From Pseudodesulfovibrio sp. (GTDB taxonomy: Bacteria; Desulfobacterota; Desulfovibrionia; Desulfovibrionales; Desulfovibrionaceae): a stretch of 48,410 bases of DNA. Location of the stretch: NCBI RefSeq assembly GCF_028692895.1, contig NZ_JAQUWN010000026.1, positions 1 to 48,410 of the forward strand, read 5' to 3'. Positions 8,697 through 17,550 of the stretch are shown piece by piece. Below the pieces are notes generated by a model. The model was not told where the DNA came from. It made no database searches and worked only from the letters and a program-made list of their open reading frames with translations. The position numbers were made by a program, and so were the translations under genes. How positions within the stretch are numbered: position 1 is the first letter of the stretch; the number at the start of each line of letters is the position of its first letter.

Positions 8697-9740
8697 CTAG
8701 AAGGGGCCTTTGAAGTTGTGCTCGTAGGTGTAGAACACCTCGCCGGACAGGTCGCAGGCGGGCAGGTCCAGGGTTTTCTCCACCGAGCGGACGATGCTCT
8801 CCGCGTTGGGGTAGAAGGCGTTTTCCAGCGGGCGCGTGGTCGGGCAGGGGACGTGGGCGAACCCGAGGCGGGTCACCGGGCTCCTCAGCGCGCCGAAGCA
8901 GCGTTCGCCGATGAGGGCCGCCGCCTCGGCGGAAAAGCCGCAGAAGGTCCAGTCGTAGTCGGCCACCAGGCAGCGGCCGGTCTTGTTCACCGAGTTTACC
9001 AGCAGCTCCTCGTCCAGGGGATGGATGGTGCGCGGGTCCACGACCTCCAGAGACACGCCGTGCCGCCGCTCGAGGATTTCCGCCGCCTTGACCGCCTCGA
9101 TGTTCATCCAGGAGGTGGCGATGACCGTCAGGTCGGCCCCCTCGCGGACCACGCGGCCCTTGCCCATGGGAATGACGTATTCGCCGTCCGGCACCTCGCC
9201 CTCGATGTCGTAGAGCATTCGGTGCTCCAGGACCACCACCGGATTGTCGTCGCGGATGGCCCCGGCCAGCAGTCCCTTGGCGTCGGCGGGCGAGGTGGGC
9301 ATGACCACCTTGATGCCGGGGATGTGCGCGAAGAGCGACTGCATGGACTTGGAGTGCTGGCAGGACTGGCCCCAGCCCCGGCCGATGACCGCGCGCATGG
9401 TCACGGGCGCGCTCAGGCGGCCGCCGGACATGTAGCGCAGGTTGGAATACATGTTGGCCAACTGGTTGATGGTCAGGAGCATGAAGTCCACGCGGATGTG
9501 GATGTGGACCGGGCGCATGCCGCACAGGGCCGCGCCCAGGCCGAATCCGGCCATGGAGTCCTCGGCCGTGGGGGTGATGAAGCACCGCTCCGGGCCGAAC
9601 TTCTCCACGATGCCCGCCGTGGAGCCGAAAATGCGTTTGTGGTCCGAGACGTCCAGGCCGTAGAGGAACACGGAGGCGTCGCGCTCCATCTCCTGGACCT
9701 GGGCCGCGACGATGGCGTTGCGATAGGTGAGGGTGCTCAT
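8697..9740 (-). CDS. TPP-dependent E1 component, beta subunit (transketolase-like)
   Basis: The 347-residue product matches the beta subunits of 2-oxoacid dehydrogenase E1 / acetoin-type enzymes: PTAEDSMAGFGLGAA contains Glu60, equivalent to the glutamate that activates TPP, and the C-terminal half has the transketolase C-domain (VVDPRTIHPLDEE). It overlaps the alpha gene by four bases (ATGA), so the two should form an alpha2beta2 enzyme. No E2 (lipoyl acyltransferase) or E3 gene is near, so it probably does not work in a classical dehydrogenase complex. In a sugar locus, TPP enzymes can add a two-carbon unit to a keto sugar to make a branched chain; this role is inferred. Confidence 0.87.
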   Translation of the reverse strand: MSTLTYRNAIVAAQVQEMERDASVFLYGLDVSDHKRIFGSTAGIVEKFGPERCFITPTAEDSMAGFGLGAALCGMRPVHIHIRVDFMLLTINQLANMYSNLRYMSGGRLSAPVTMRAVIGRGWGQSCQHSKSMQSLFAHIPGIKVVMPTSPADAKGLLAGAIRDDNPVVVLEHRMLYDIEGEVPDGEYVIPMGKGRVVREGADLTVIATSWMNIEAVKAAEILERRHGVSLEVVDPRTIHPLDEELLVNSVNKTGRCLVADYDWTFCGFSAEAAALIGERCFGALRSPVTRLGFAHVPCPTTRPLENAFYPNAESIVRSVEKTLDLPACDLSGEVFYTYEHNFKGPF

Positions 9741-10693
9741 GCGTAGACGTCCTTGCGCAGTTCATCCAGGGCTGGGAAGGCGGAGGCCGTGGCCTTGGCG
9801 ACGGCCGCTTCGATGGCCGCCCTGATCCCGTTTTCCAGGGCGGCGATCTCCGCCTCGGTCGCGCCCGCCTTCAGGGCGTTGGCGCGCTGCACCCGGACCG
9901 GGTCGCGGTCGAACCAGTCGGCGCAGTCCTCCTTGCAGCGGTATCCGGCGGAAAAGTCCTCGTTGACGCCCACGTGCTCCAGGTAGCGCAGGTACTTGAG
10001 GAGCAGGAAGGCCGGGCCTTCGCCCCTGCGCACGGCGGCCGCCGCCGTGGCGGCCAGTTCGTGAATCTCGCCCGCGTCCGTGGAGTCCGAGGTGAAGACC
10101 GGCAGGTTGAAGGTCTTGACCGTGGTCGCGATGTCGTAGGACTGGCGGTTTTGAATGTGCGAGTGGATGGCCAGCCCGTTGTCCTCGCAGACGAAGAGGA
10201 GCGGGAGTTTCGCCAGGGCGGCGTAGTTCAGGGTCTCCCAGAACACGCCCTCCTCGGTGGCCCCGTCGCCGAAGAAGACGGCGGCGATGTCGCCGGTTGC
10301 CTGCGCCTTCTGGGCATAGGCCGCGCCCAGGGCCACGGGCAGGATGGAGCCGACCACGGCCGAGGAGGCCAGGAAGCCGTGCGCGGGCGAGGAGAGGTGC
10401 ATGGACCCGGCCTTGCCGCAGGCGACGCCGGTCTCGCGGCCGTAGAGCTCGCAGAAGAAGTCGTCCAGGCTGCCGCCCTTGGTCAGGTACAGGGCGTGGT
10501 TGCGCCAGGTGCCGAAGACCTTGTCCGTGGCCGTCAGGGCGTGGACCACGCCCGCCACCAGCCCTTCCTCGCCCAGGCTGAGGTGGACCGGGGTCTTCAT
10601 CTCGTCGCCCATGTAGTCGGCCCGGATGCGCTCCTCGGCCATGCGGACGGTGTAGACCTTGCGGTAGAGTTCCGTGTGAAGCGTCGTGTTCAT
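9737..10693 (-). CDS. TPP-dependent E1 component, alpha subunit
   Basis: A 318-residue E1-alpha-like protein. The TPP/Mg-binding motif runs from GDG at 142-144 to Asn172 (GDGATEEGVFWETLNYAA then CEDN), and the early HLSLGEE and GTWRNHALYL segments match the family's substrate channel region. It is a little shorter than usual pyruvate dehydrogenase alpha chains and has no mitochondrial-type phosphorylation loop. It overlaps the beta gene by four bases and follows the dehydratase gene by four bases. Together with the beta chain it should decarboxylate a 2-oxoacid and pass on the acyl anion; the acceptor is unknown because E2 is absent. Confidence 0.87.
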   Translation of the reverse strand: MNTTLHTELYRKVYTVRMAEERIRADYMGDEMKTPVHLSLGEEGLVAGVVHALTATDKVFGTWRNHALYLTKGGSLDDFFCELYGRETGVACGKAGSMHLSSPAHGFLASSAVVGSILPVALGAAYAQKAQATGDIAAVFFGDGATEEGVFWETLNYAALAKLPLLFVCEDNGLAIHSHIQNRQSYDIATTVKTFNLPVFTSDSTDAGEIHELAATAAAAVRRGEGPAFLLLKYLRYLEHVGVNEDFSAGYRCKEDCADWFDRDPVRVQRANALKAGATEAEIAALENGIRAAIEAAVAKATASAFPALDELRKDVYA

Positions 10694-10697
10694 GGCG

Positions 10698-11711
10698 TTA
10701 CCTGGTCAGGAAGCGGCGGCCGGAGGCCACGCGCTCGCGCCAGTAGTTGAGCAGGTCAAGCATGGTGGTCTCGAAGGGAATTTCGGGCTTCCAGCCGGTG
10801 TGGTTGGTGAATTTGGCGGTGTTGGGCACCTGGAGGTCGGCGTCCAGGGGGCGCAGGCGGGCCTGCTCGGTCTCCACCCGGATCTTGTCCTTCACCGTGG
10901 AGATGGAGACGAGGTGGGCGAGCATGTCGCGCACGGTGCAGGAGAAGGTGCCGCCGATGTTGTAGTACTGGCCGGGGATCGGGTTGACGGTGAGCAGCAT
11001 GTAGTAGGCCCGGACCGCGTCGCGCACGTCGGACCAGGTGCGCATGGAGTCGAGGTTGCCGGTCTTGACCACGGGTTCGATCATGCCCGCCTCGATCATG
11101 GCGATCTGCTTGGCGAAGGTGGACTCCGCGAACACGTCGCCCCGGCGCGGGCCGGTGTGGGTGAACATGCGGGTGGTCATGATCTTCATGTGGTGCGCCT
11201 CGGCGAAGTAGCGGCCCACCAGGTCGGTGCCGGTCTTGGAGATGGCGTAGGGCGAGGCGGGGTGGAACTTGCACTCCTCGTCGATGGGCAGGCACTCCTT
11301 GGGCACCCGGCCGAAGACCTCCGAGGAGGCGCAGACGTGGATGTACGGGTCGCAGCCGGTCTTGTGGATGGCCTCCAGGAGCCGGTGGGTGCCGAGGATG
11401 TTGGTGTCGTAGGTCTGGATGGGCGAGTCGAAGCTGGTCTTGGGATAGCTCTGGGCCGCCAGGTGGAAGACGTAGTCCGGCTTCACCTCCTCCATGACGT
11501 TGTGCAGGGAGATGTAGTCGCAGAGGTCGCCGTAGTGGAAGAAGACCCGGTCGCCCTTGTTGGCGCGGTCCAGGAGGTGCTCCACGTCGTCCAGGGGGCT
11601 GCGCCAGCGGCACATGCCGTGGACGTCCCAGTCGGTGTTGGCCAGGAGAAAATCAGTGAGGTGCGACCCCACCATGCCCGTGATGCCGGTGATGAGTGCT
11701 CTTTTCGCCAT
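10698..11711 (-). CDS. GDP-mannose 4,6-dehydratase family (possibly GDP-heptose 4,6-dehydratase)
   Basis: The 337-residue product has GITGMVGSH (9-17), the catalytic SSE at 129-131, and an intact YAISK (Tyr155, Lys159), so unlike the other three SDR proteins here it should be a working enzyme. Family members convert a GDP-hexose to the 4-keto-6-deoxy sugar with bound NADP. Because the locus also has HddA- and HddC-like genes, the substrate may be GDP-D-glycero-D-manno-heptose, as with the DmhA enzyme of Yersinia; sequence alone cannot decide. It is the first gene of the minus operon, with a promoter about 105 bases upstream. No good ribosome site is seen before the ATG. Confidence 0.85.
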   Translation of the reverse strand: MAKRALITGITGMVGSHLTDFLLANTDWDVHGMCRWRSPLDDVEHLLDRANKGDRVFFHYGDLCDYISLHNVMEEVKPDYVFHLAAQSYPKTSFDSPIQTYDTNILGTHRLLEAIHKTGCDPYIHVCASSEVFGRVPKECLPIDEECKFHPASPYAISKTGTDLVGRYFAEAHHMKIMTTRMFTHTGPRRGDVFAESTFAKQIAMIEAGMIEPVVKTGNLDSMRTWSDVRDAVRAYYMLLTVNPIPGQYYNIGGTFSCTVRDMLAHLVSISTVKDKIRVETEQARLRPLDADLQVPNTAKFTNHTGWKPEIPFETTMLDLLNYWRERVASGRRFLTR

Positions 11712-11816
11712 GTGGATCGTCGTGTTTGTTGAAGCGTTGTGGTCGTGGGGCAGAGGAAAGGAGGGGGTGTGTCCCGCTACGCCCCATAATGTCTTGAAAA
11801 TGTGAACACCGCGAAT

Positions 11817-11845
11817 CTGTTAGTCCCAAAACCGTTATCTGTCAA
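11817..11845 (-). promoter_or_regulatory. Sigma-70-type promoter for the minus-strand sugar operon
   Basis: Read on the minus strand, a perfect TTGACA (11840-11845) is followed after 17 bases by TAACAG (11817-11822), a weak -10 box. Transcription would begin near 11810 and leave a ~100-base leader before the dehydratase gene. Confidence 0.5.
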
Positions 11846-11896
11846 CGCTTTTAAGGATTCTTGGCGGTTGCTCGAGCATGGGGGAGGAGCGGGAAA

Positions 11897-11937
11897 CCGC
11901 CCGGCGGATTCCCCGGGAAAGGGGGCTCGCCGGGCGG
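11897..11937 (-). terminator. Possible terminator of the chemoreceptor gene
   Basis: A 10-bp GC-only stem (11897-11906 with 11928-11937) lies 13 bases after the chemoreceptor stop. On the minus strand it is followed only by TTTCCC, so it is a weak intrinsic terminator at best. Confidence 0.4.
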
Positions 11938-11949
11938 GGTCCTTGCGGA

Positions 11950-14088
11950 TCAGAACCGTTCGAAGCTGTCGTCGGCCATTTCCAGGGCGGCGCCGGAGGA
12001 TTTGGCCCGGACGGCGGGCCTGGCCTTTGCGCCGGGCTTGCCCGATACGGGCGGCGCGGCCCTGCGCGTCTGGACCGGGGCGTGGGCCCCCAGCCGGAAG
12101 AAGCTGATGGTTTCCTGGAGCAGGGCGGCGTGGCTGGCCAGCTCCTCGGACGAGGAGGCCACCTCCTCGGACTCGGCGGAGTTCTGCTGGACCACGCGGT
12201 CGAGCTCCATGATGGCGTGCTTGATCTGGTTGGAGCCCTCCTGCTGTTCGGTGGAGCCCGCCGCGATCTCCTGGACCAGTTCGGCGGTGCGGATGATGTC
12301 CGGCACCATCTTTTGCAGCATCTTGCCCGCCTGCTCGGCGATGGCCACGCTGCTGGCCGAGAGCTCGCTGATCTCCGAGGCGGCCAGGCCGCTGCGTTCG
12401 GCCAGCCTGCGCACCTCGGCCGCGACCACGGCGAAGCCCTTGCCGTGCTCGCCCGCCCGCGCCGCCTCGATGGCCGCGTTCAGGGCCAGGAGGTTGGTCT
12501 GGCGGGCGATCTCCTCGATGATGGCGATCTTCTCGGCGATCTGGCGCATGGCGTGCATGGTCTTGTCCACGGACTCGCCGCCCTGTCGGGCGTCCTCGGC
12601 CGCCTGCCGGGCGATCTTCTCGGTCTCGCGGGCGTTGCCGGTATTGTGCTCGATGTTGGCGGTCATCTCCTCCATGGAGGCGGACACCTCCTCCACCGCG
12701 CTGGCCTGACTGTTGGCCCCTTCGGAAAGGGACTGCGAGGTGGAGGCCAGCTCGTTGCTGCCGTTGGTCACGCTGCCCGTTGCGGCCTGGACGTTGGAGA
12801 CGATCTCGCGCAGCTTGGCGGACATGGAGTTGAGGGCCGCGCCGAGGGTCTCCAGCTCGTCGCGCGGGCCCTTTTCGTGCACGGGCAGCCGCTCCACGTC
12901 GAGGTCGCCGTCCACGATGCGGTTGAGGACCAGCACGGTGCGGCCCACGGCGGCGCTGATCTGCCGGGCGAAGAACAGGGTGATGAGCAGGCCGATGACG
13001 ACCATGAACGCGCCGATGCCGCCCGACCACCACTTCGTGCTTGTCAGGGCCGCTTGGGCCGCGCGCTCCCCGGCCATGAACTCTTCCACATAGCCGGTGC
13101 CGACGATGACCCAGTCCCAGGGCTTGAAGTAGACGCCCGTGAGCAGGACGTCCTTGCCGCCGATGCGGGCGGCGGCGGTCGTGGGCTTGCCCCCGGCCTC
13201 GCGGGCGGCCACGATGAGATCCCGGTAGACCTGGGCCCCGGCGTCATCCTTGTCGTCCAGGAGGCTCGTGCCCTCCAGGTCGGCTTTCTTGTGCAGCTTG
13301 ACCACGCCCTCGGCCGCGCCCGATCCGCCCAGGACGGACAGGGAGCCCGTCGTGCCCAGGACCACGGACTTGAGCCCTTCCCGGAGCTGCTGGACGCCCT
13401 CCTGGAGGATGCCCACGTAGAGACAGCCGATGACCCTGCCGCTAGCGTCCTTGATGGGGCGGTACTGGGTCAGGTACCAGGCGTTCACGACATAGGCCGT
13501 GCCCCGGTAGGTTTCGCCGGAGCGAACGGTCCTGGCCACGACGCTCGAACTGGGGATGTAGGTGCCCACGGCGCGCTTGCCGTCGGTCTTGAGAATGTTG
13601 GTGGCCACGCGCAGCAGGTCTCCCCGGTCGTCCATGGTCTGGAAGACCGTGCAGGTGGTGCCGGTCAGCTTCATGATGTCGTCCACCAGCGGGGTGGGGA
13701 CGTCGGGCGAGCTGTTCTGGCCGAACCAGCGGCCGCCCATGGTCATCTTCGGCAGGACGACCTCCGACTTCTCCTTGGTGATCTGGTTGACGGCCTGCCA
13801 GGTGGCCGTCTCGGGCGAAAGGGCGATGGCGCCGTTGCGGTCCACCACGCTGAGAAGAACGCGCATGTCGTTCTCCAACTGCTTGACCAGGGTGGCGTGC
13901 TGGGTTTCCAGCAGATTTTTGGCGTCGGCAACGGCCAGTTCCATTTCGTGGTGCGCCTGCTTGTCGAAGTAGGCGGCCAGCACGTTGGACACGACGGAAC
14001 TCTGCCAAAAGAGAATGGCCAGAATGCCGGCGGTGGTCAGGCCGACCAGGGTTATGCCGAGGGTTGTCATCTTGGGGCCGATCTTCAT
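11950..14088 (-). CDS. Methyl-accepting chemotaxis protein with Cache sensor domain
   Basis: A 712-residue transmembrane chemoreceptor. TM1 is near residues 10-32; a ~300-residue periplasmic part resembles the Cache3-Cache2 fusion sensor (it contains [20 protein letters not shown] and [16 protein letters not shown]); TM2 is near 352-372; a HAMP linker follows; and the cytoplasmic hairpin tip contains the conserved [20 protein letters not shown] segment that binds CheA/CheW. There is no C-terminal CheR-binding pentapeptide of the NWETF type; the end is DDSFERF. It stands alone between the sugar locus and the pst operon. The ligand is unknown; this Cache type usually senses small organic molecules. 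Confidence 0.92.
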   Translation of the reverse strand: MKIGPKMTTLGITLVGLTTAGILAILFWQSSVVSNVLAAYFDKQAHHEMELAVADAKNLLETQHATLVKQLENDMRVLLSVVDRNGAIALSPETATWQAVNQITKEKSEVVLPKMTMGGRWFGQNSSPDVPTPLVDDIMKLTGTTCTVFQTMDDRGDLLRVATNILKTDGKRAVGTYIPSSSVVARTVRSGETYRGTAYVVNAWYLTQYRPIKDASGRVIGCLYVGILQEGVQQLREGLKSVVLGTTGSLSVLGGSGAAEGVVKLHKKADLEGTSLLDDKDDAGAQVYRDLIVAAREAGGKPTTAAARIGGKDVLLTGVYFKPWDWVIVGTGYVEEFMAGERAAQAALTSTKWWSGGIGAFMVVIGLLITLFFARQISAAVGRTVLVLNRIVDGDLDVERLPVHEKGPRDELETLGAALNSMSAKLREIVSNVQAATGSVTNGSNELASTSQSLSEGANSQASAVEEVSASMEEMTANIEHNTGNARETEKIARQAAEDARQGGESVDKTMHAMRQIAEKIAIIEEIARQTNLLALNAAIEAARAGEHGKGFAVVAAEVRRLAERSGLAASEISELSASSVAIAEQAGKMLQKMVPDIIRTAELVQEIAAGSTEQQEGSNQIKHAIMELDRVVQQNSAESEEVASSSEELASHAALLQETISFFRLGAHAPVQTRRAAPPVSGKPGAKARPAVRAKSSGAALEMADDSFERF

Positions 14089-14251
14089 GAATCCACCTCG
14101 CGTCCGCCACCTTCACCACCAGCGTAGCTTCGCCTCGGGCGAGGGTGCGAGAGTGTTGGGAAAAAAACGGTTACGTGTGTGATAGTACTCCACATTTGCC
14201 AGGAGGGTACAGCATATCCCAACGAGACGCCATATCCATTATAATGATAGT

Positions 14252-14423
14252 TGGATCGAGATGAAGGGGGGCGTTCACGCCGGGTCACTTGATGGTGGCC
14301 CTCGAAATGGACGACGACGAATTCGAGTCGTACTGATCCCACGGAATCCCGTCCGAAGCGGGCCCCAAACTCTCCATGGCGAATTGAAAACGGCCGGTCT
14401 CCATAGGTGACCGGCCGTTTTTG
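14252..14423 (+). ncRNA. Candidate small RNA ending at an orphan terminator
   Basis: The TATAAT at 14240-14245 would start a transcript near 14252 that ends at the strong terminator 14387-14423, giving about 170 bases. No good -35 box is present and no known RNA family is recognised. The case rests on a terminator with no gene in front of it. Confidence 0.3.
14387..14423 (+). terminator. Intrinsic terminator, orphan
   Basis: A perfect 13-bp stem (14387-14399 with 14409-14421), 9-base loop, followed by TT and an A run in front. It points plus-ward but no gene precedes it on that strand; on the minus strand the A run also gives a T tract, so it could act both ways. Confidence 0.75.
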
Positions 14424-14536
14424 CACCGTTTTTCGGCCTGCGGCGGGTATCCGGCCTGTTGGGACCGGCGCGTCCACGGTTCTTTTCGGGGCGTTTTCAC
14501 CCGAAGGCGGGCGTTCGACTCGACAAAATCACGCTT

Positions 14537-14558
14537 CTTAACACAACCATGACAATTC
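14537..14558 (+). promoter_or_regulatory. Pho-box-like direct repeat upstream of pstS
   Basis: Two 11-base units, CTTAACACAAC and CATGACAATTC, share an ACA core at exactly 11-base spacing, as in PhoB sites. Placement 70-90 bases before pstS fits phosphate control. The match to the E. coli consensus is weak. Confidence 0.35.
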
Positions 14559-14628
14559 CGACACCGGATATGCACGCAGGGGGGATAGGTTGACGCAGTC
14601 TTTCAACATCAACCAAGAGGTTTTGGAA

Positions 14629-15651
14629 TTGAAGTACCTTTCTAAACTGATGGCCATGCTGATGCTGATGGCCCTGGTGTTTCCGGCGGTTTCCTTTGCT
14701 GACGTCAGCCTGGTTGGTTCCGGCGCCAGTTTCCCGGCTCCCTTGTACACCACCTGGTTCAAGACCTTCAGCCGCGAGAATTCCGGCGTGCAGGTCAGCT
14801 ACCAGTCCAAGGGCAGCGGCGCGGGAATCAGGGATTTTCAAAACCATGTCGTGGACTTCGGCGCCAGTGACGCCGCCATGACCCCCGAGGAAATTTCCAA
14901 GGTCGCCGAGGGCGTGCAGCTCCTGCCCATGACCGCGGGCGAGATCGTCCTGACCTACAACCTGGAAGGCGTGAGCGATCTCAAGCTCCCCCGCGACGTC
15001 TACGCCGGGATCTTCCTCGGCCAGATCACCAAGTGGGACGACCCGGCCATCGTCAAGGCCAACCCCGGCGTGAAGCTGCCCTCCGAGAACATCGTCGTGG
15101 TCGCCCGCGCCGACAGCTCCGGCACCAACTTCAACTTCACCCAGCACCTGTGCGCCATCAGCAAGACCTTCAAGGACAAGGTCGGCTTCGGCAAGACCGT
15201 CGAGTGGCCCCTGTCCCAGAACCTGATCAAGGCCCCCAAGAACGACGGCGTCGCCGCCGCCATCAAGCAGACCCCCGGCGCCATCGGCTACGTCGAGTTC
15301 GGCTACGCCCAGATGGCCAAGCTGCCCATGGCCTCCCTGCAGAACAAGGCGGGCAAGTTCGTGGCCCCCGGCCTCAAGAGCGGCCAGGCCGCCCTGGCCA
15401 ACGCCGTGCTGCCCGAGAACATGATCGTCTTCATCACCGATCCTGACGGCGACGGCTCCTACCCCATGGTCACCTACACCTGGATGCTCTTCTACAAGAC
15501 CTATCAGGACAAGGAAAAGGTGGAGTGGATTCACAAGCTCATCGACTACTGCCTCTACAAGGGCCAGGCCATCTCCGACAAGGCCGGCTACATCCCGATG
15601 CCCGAGACCGTCGTGAAGAAGGTCGCCGCGGCCGCCAAGAACATCAAGTAG
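14629..15651 (+). CDS. pstS: Phosphate ABC transporter, periplasmic phosphate-binding protein PstS
   Basis: A 340-residue solute-binding protein. The TTG at 14629 has an AAGAGG site 8 bases upstream and gives a clean signal peptide (KYLSKL, a Met/Leu-rich core, cut after VSFA near residue 23-24); an earlier TTG at 14590 would add 13 residues in front of the signal and is less likely. The mature protein starts with VSLVGSGASFPAPLY and has SKGSGAGI and RADSSGTNF, the PstS phosphate-contact loops. It captures inorganic phosphate in the periplasm and delivers it to PstCA. First gene of pstSCAB, with a possible Pho box in front. Confidence 0.93.
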   Translation: MKYLSKLMAMLMLMALVFPAVSFADVSLVGSGASFPAPLYTTWFKTFSRENSGVQVSYQSKGSGAGIRDFQNHVVDFGASDAAMTPEEISKVAEGVQLLPMTAGEIVLTYNLEGVSDLKLPRDVYAGIFLGQITKWDDPAIVKANPGVKLPSENIVVVARADSSGTNFNFTQHLCAISKTFKDKVGFGKTVEWPLSQNLIKAPKNDGVAAAIKQTPGAIGYVEFGYAQMAKLPMASLQNKAGKFVAPGLKSGQAALANAVLPENMIVFITDPDGDGSYPMVTYTWMLFYKTYQDKEKVEWIHKLIDYCLYKGQAISDKAGYIPMPETVVKKVAAAAKNIK

Positions 15652-15685
15652 GCGGGCTTCCTCAGCCAAGCCAAAGGCGTTAACG

Positions 15686-16657
15686 ATGGGCTCTCCGAAA
15701 GAGACCCCCAGGAAGTGGGGCGATAGCTTTGCTACGCCCCCTTCCTTCGGGGATGTGGTTTTTGACAGGGTTTTCCGGGGCGTGGCCTACGCCTTCACCG
15801 TGCTGACCATACTGGTCCTCGCCTACATCGTCTTCGAGATCGGCGGCAAGGCGCTGCCCGCGGTGAAGGAGTACGGCATGCAACTGCTTTCCTCCTCGGA
15901 CTGGAACGTGAACCGGAAGGTTTACGGCATCCTGCCCGAAATATGGGGAACGCTCTACAGCTCGCTCTTCGCCCTGGCCGTGGGCGGCGTATTCGGCGTC
16001 GCCATCGCCATCTTCCTCACCCAGGACTTCCTTCCCCACAAGGTCGAGATCGTCCTCAAGAACATCATCGAGATGCTGGCGGCCATCCCCAGCGTCGTCT
16101 ACGGGCTGTGGGGCATTTTCGTGCTCATCCCCATCATCCGGCCCCTGGCCGATTTCCTGCACGAGTACCTGGGCTGGATTCCGTTCTTCGGGACCAAGCT
16201 CAACGGCCCGGGCCTGTTTCCGGCCTCGCTGGTCCTGTCGATCATGATTCTGCCCACTGTGGCGGCGGTGTCCCAGGACGCGTTCCGGGCCATTCCGCTC
16301 AAGACCAAGGAGGCGGTCTACGGCATGGGCACCACCCGCTGGGAGGCCATCCTCCGGGTCATGCTGCCCACCGCCTCGGGCGGCATCTTCGGCGCGCTGG
16401 TCCTCGGCTTCGGCCGGGCGCTGGGCGAGACCATGGCCCTGGCCATGCTTGTCGGCAACTCGAACCAGATTTCCCTTTCGCTCTTTTCTCCGGCCAACAC
16501 CCTGGCCGCGCTCCTGGCCCTCAACTTCCCGGAAGCGGGACCCATGGAGGTCCAGGTGCTGATGTTCGCGGCCATCGTCCTGCTGGTGATAACCCTCGTG
16601 GTCAACGTCATCGGCCAGCTCATCATCAACTTCACCCGGCCGGGAGGGGCGAGATGA
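15686..16657 (+). CDS. pstC: Phosphate ABC transporter permease PstC
   Basis: A 323-residue inner-membrane permease with six predicted helices. The binding-protein-dependent transport motif lies in EAVYGMGTTRWEAILRVMLP near residues 210-230, the coupling helix that contacts PstB, and IPSVVYGLWG is the conserved PstC pore segment. It begins 35 bases after pstS and its stop overlaps the start of pstA (ATGA). The N-terminal ~20 residues before the first helix are soluble and not conserved. Confidence 0.93.
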   Translation: MGSPKETPRKWGDSFATPPSFGDVVFDRVFRGVAYAFTVLTILVLAYIVFEIGGKALPAVKEYGMQLLSSSDWNVNRKVYGILPEIWGTLYSSLFALAVGGVFGVAIAIFLTQDFLPHKVEIVLKNIIEMLAAIPSVVYGLWGIFVLIPIIRPLADFLHEYLGWIPFFGTKLNGPGLFPASLVLSIMILPTVAAVSQDAFRAIPLKTKEAVYGMGTTRWEAILRVMLPTASGGIFGALVLGFGRALGETMALAMLVGNSNQISLSLFSPANTLAALLALNFPEAGPMEVQVLMFAAIVLLVITLVVNVIGQLIINFTRPGGAR

Positions 16658-17535
16658 CCGCCAGGCAAGTCGACAACGAGCTCCGCAAGCCGAGCTTCGA
16701 GAAGAATCCCTACGAGCGCCGGGCCCTCCAGTCCTACGTCCTGAGCACCCTCACCGTGGGCATGGCGATCCTGGCCTGCTTCCCGCTCTTCTCCGTCATA
16801 TTGATGCTCCTGTACCGGGGCGGCCAGCGGCTGGCGCTGACGGTGTTCTATTCCCTGCCCCCCACGGCCTTCGAGGACGGCGGCGGGTTCGGCAACGCCA
16901 TCCTTGGCACGCTGTTCATGGTCGGCCTGGCCGGGCTCATCAGCATTCCCTTCGGCATCCTGGCGGCCATTTTCCTGGCCGAGCTTGGGCCGCACCGCAA
17001 GCTCTCCCAGGCGGCCCGGTTCTGCGCCAAGACGCTGACCGGCCTGCCCTCGATCCTGGCGGGCGTGTTCGCCTACGCCTCGGTGGTCCTGGTCATGGGC
17101 CACTACTCGGCCTGGGCGGGCGGCATCGCGCTCTCGCTGCTCATGATCCCCATCGTCATGCTCACGGCCGAGGAGGCCATCAAGATGGTCCCGCGCGGCA
17201 TGAAGGAGGCGGCCTACGGCATGGGCTGCACCCCGGCCCAGGCCATGATGAAGGTCTCGCTGCCCGTGGCCATGCCCGGCATCATTACCGGCGTGTTCCT
17301 GGCCGTGGCCCGCGCCGCGGGCGAGACCGCGCCGCTGCTCTTCACGGCCCTGTTCAGCGACTACTGGCTGGAGGTCAACCAGCCCACGGCCTCCCTCGCC
17401 GTGCTTATCTACAACTACTCGGGCAGTCCCTTCGCCAACCTGATCGAGCTGGCCTGGAGCGCCTCCCTGGTGCTCGTCCTCCTCGTCCTGGTGCTGAACA
17501 TCGCCAGCCGCCTCATCGGCCAGCGCAACAAGTAA
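16654..17535 (+). CDS. pstA: Phosphate ABC transporter permease PstA
   Basis: A 293-residue permease with about six transmembrane helices and the motif KEAAYGMGCTPAQAMMKVSL near residues 185-204 that docks on the ATPase. LTGLPSILAGVFAY is the PstA-type pore segment. The ATG at 16654 overlaps the pstC stop and follows a GGGAGGGG site; the frame stays open further upstream, but that part overlies pstC. With PstC it forms the membrane channel for phosphate. Confidence 0.93.
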   Translation: MTARQVDNELRKPSFEKNPYERRALQSYVLSTLTVGMAILACFPLFSVILMLLYRGGQRLALTVFYSLPPTAFEDGGGFGNAILGTLFMVGLAGLISIPFGILAAIFLAELGPHRKLSQAARFCAKTLTGLPSILAGVFAYASVVLVMGHYSAWAGGIALSLLMIPIVMLTAEEAIKMVPRGMKEAAYGMGCTPAQAMMKVSLPVAMPGIITGVFLAVARAAGETAPLLFTALFSDYWLEVNQPTASLAVLIYNYSGSPFANLIELAWSASLVLVLLVLVLNIASRLIGQRNK

Positions 17536-17550
17536 TCGTTTCATCCTTCA

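Larger units (their letters stand above)
14089..14628. other. 540-base noncoding region between chemoreceptor and pst operon
   Basis: No convincing protein gene is seen. It holds the 5' region of the chemoreceptor gene, an ATTATAAT palindrome (14238-14245) that gives a TATAAT box on both strands, a strong plus-strand terminator at 14387-14423 that belongs to no visible gene, and a possible Pho box before pstS. A 14-codon frame (14292-14336) rich in Asp/Glu lacks a ribosome site. Confidence 0.6.

Noticed and set aside
11878..14127. Long open frame antisense to the chemoreceptor gene
   Set aside because: GC-rich codon shadow of the chemoreceptor; composition is low-complexity and no known family fits.
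14261..14412. 49-codon frame in the pst upstream region
   Set aside because: It runs through the terminator stem and has an Arg/Gly/Pro-rich product with no family; not a likely gene.
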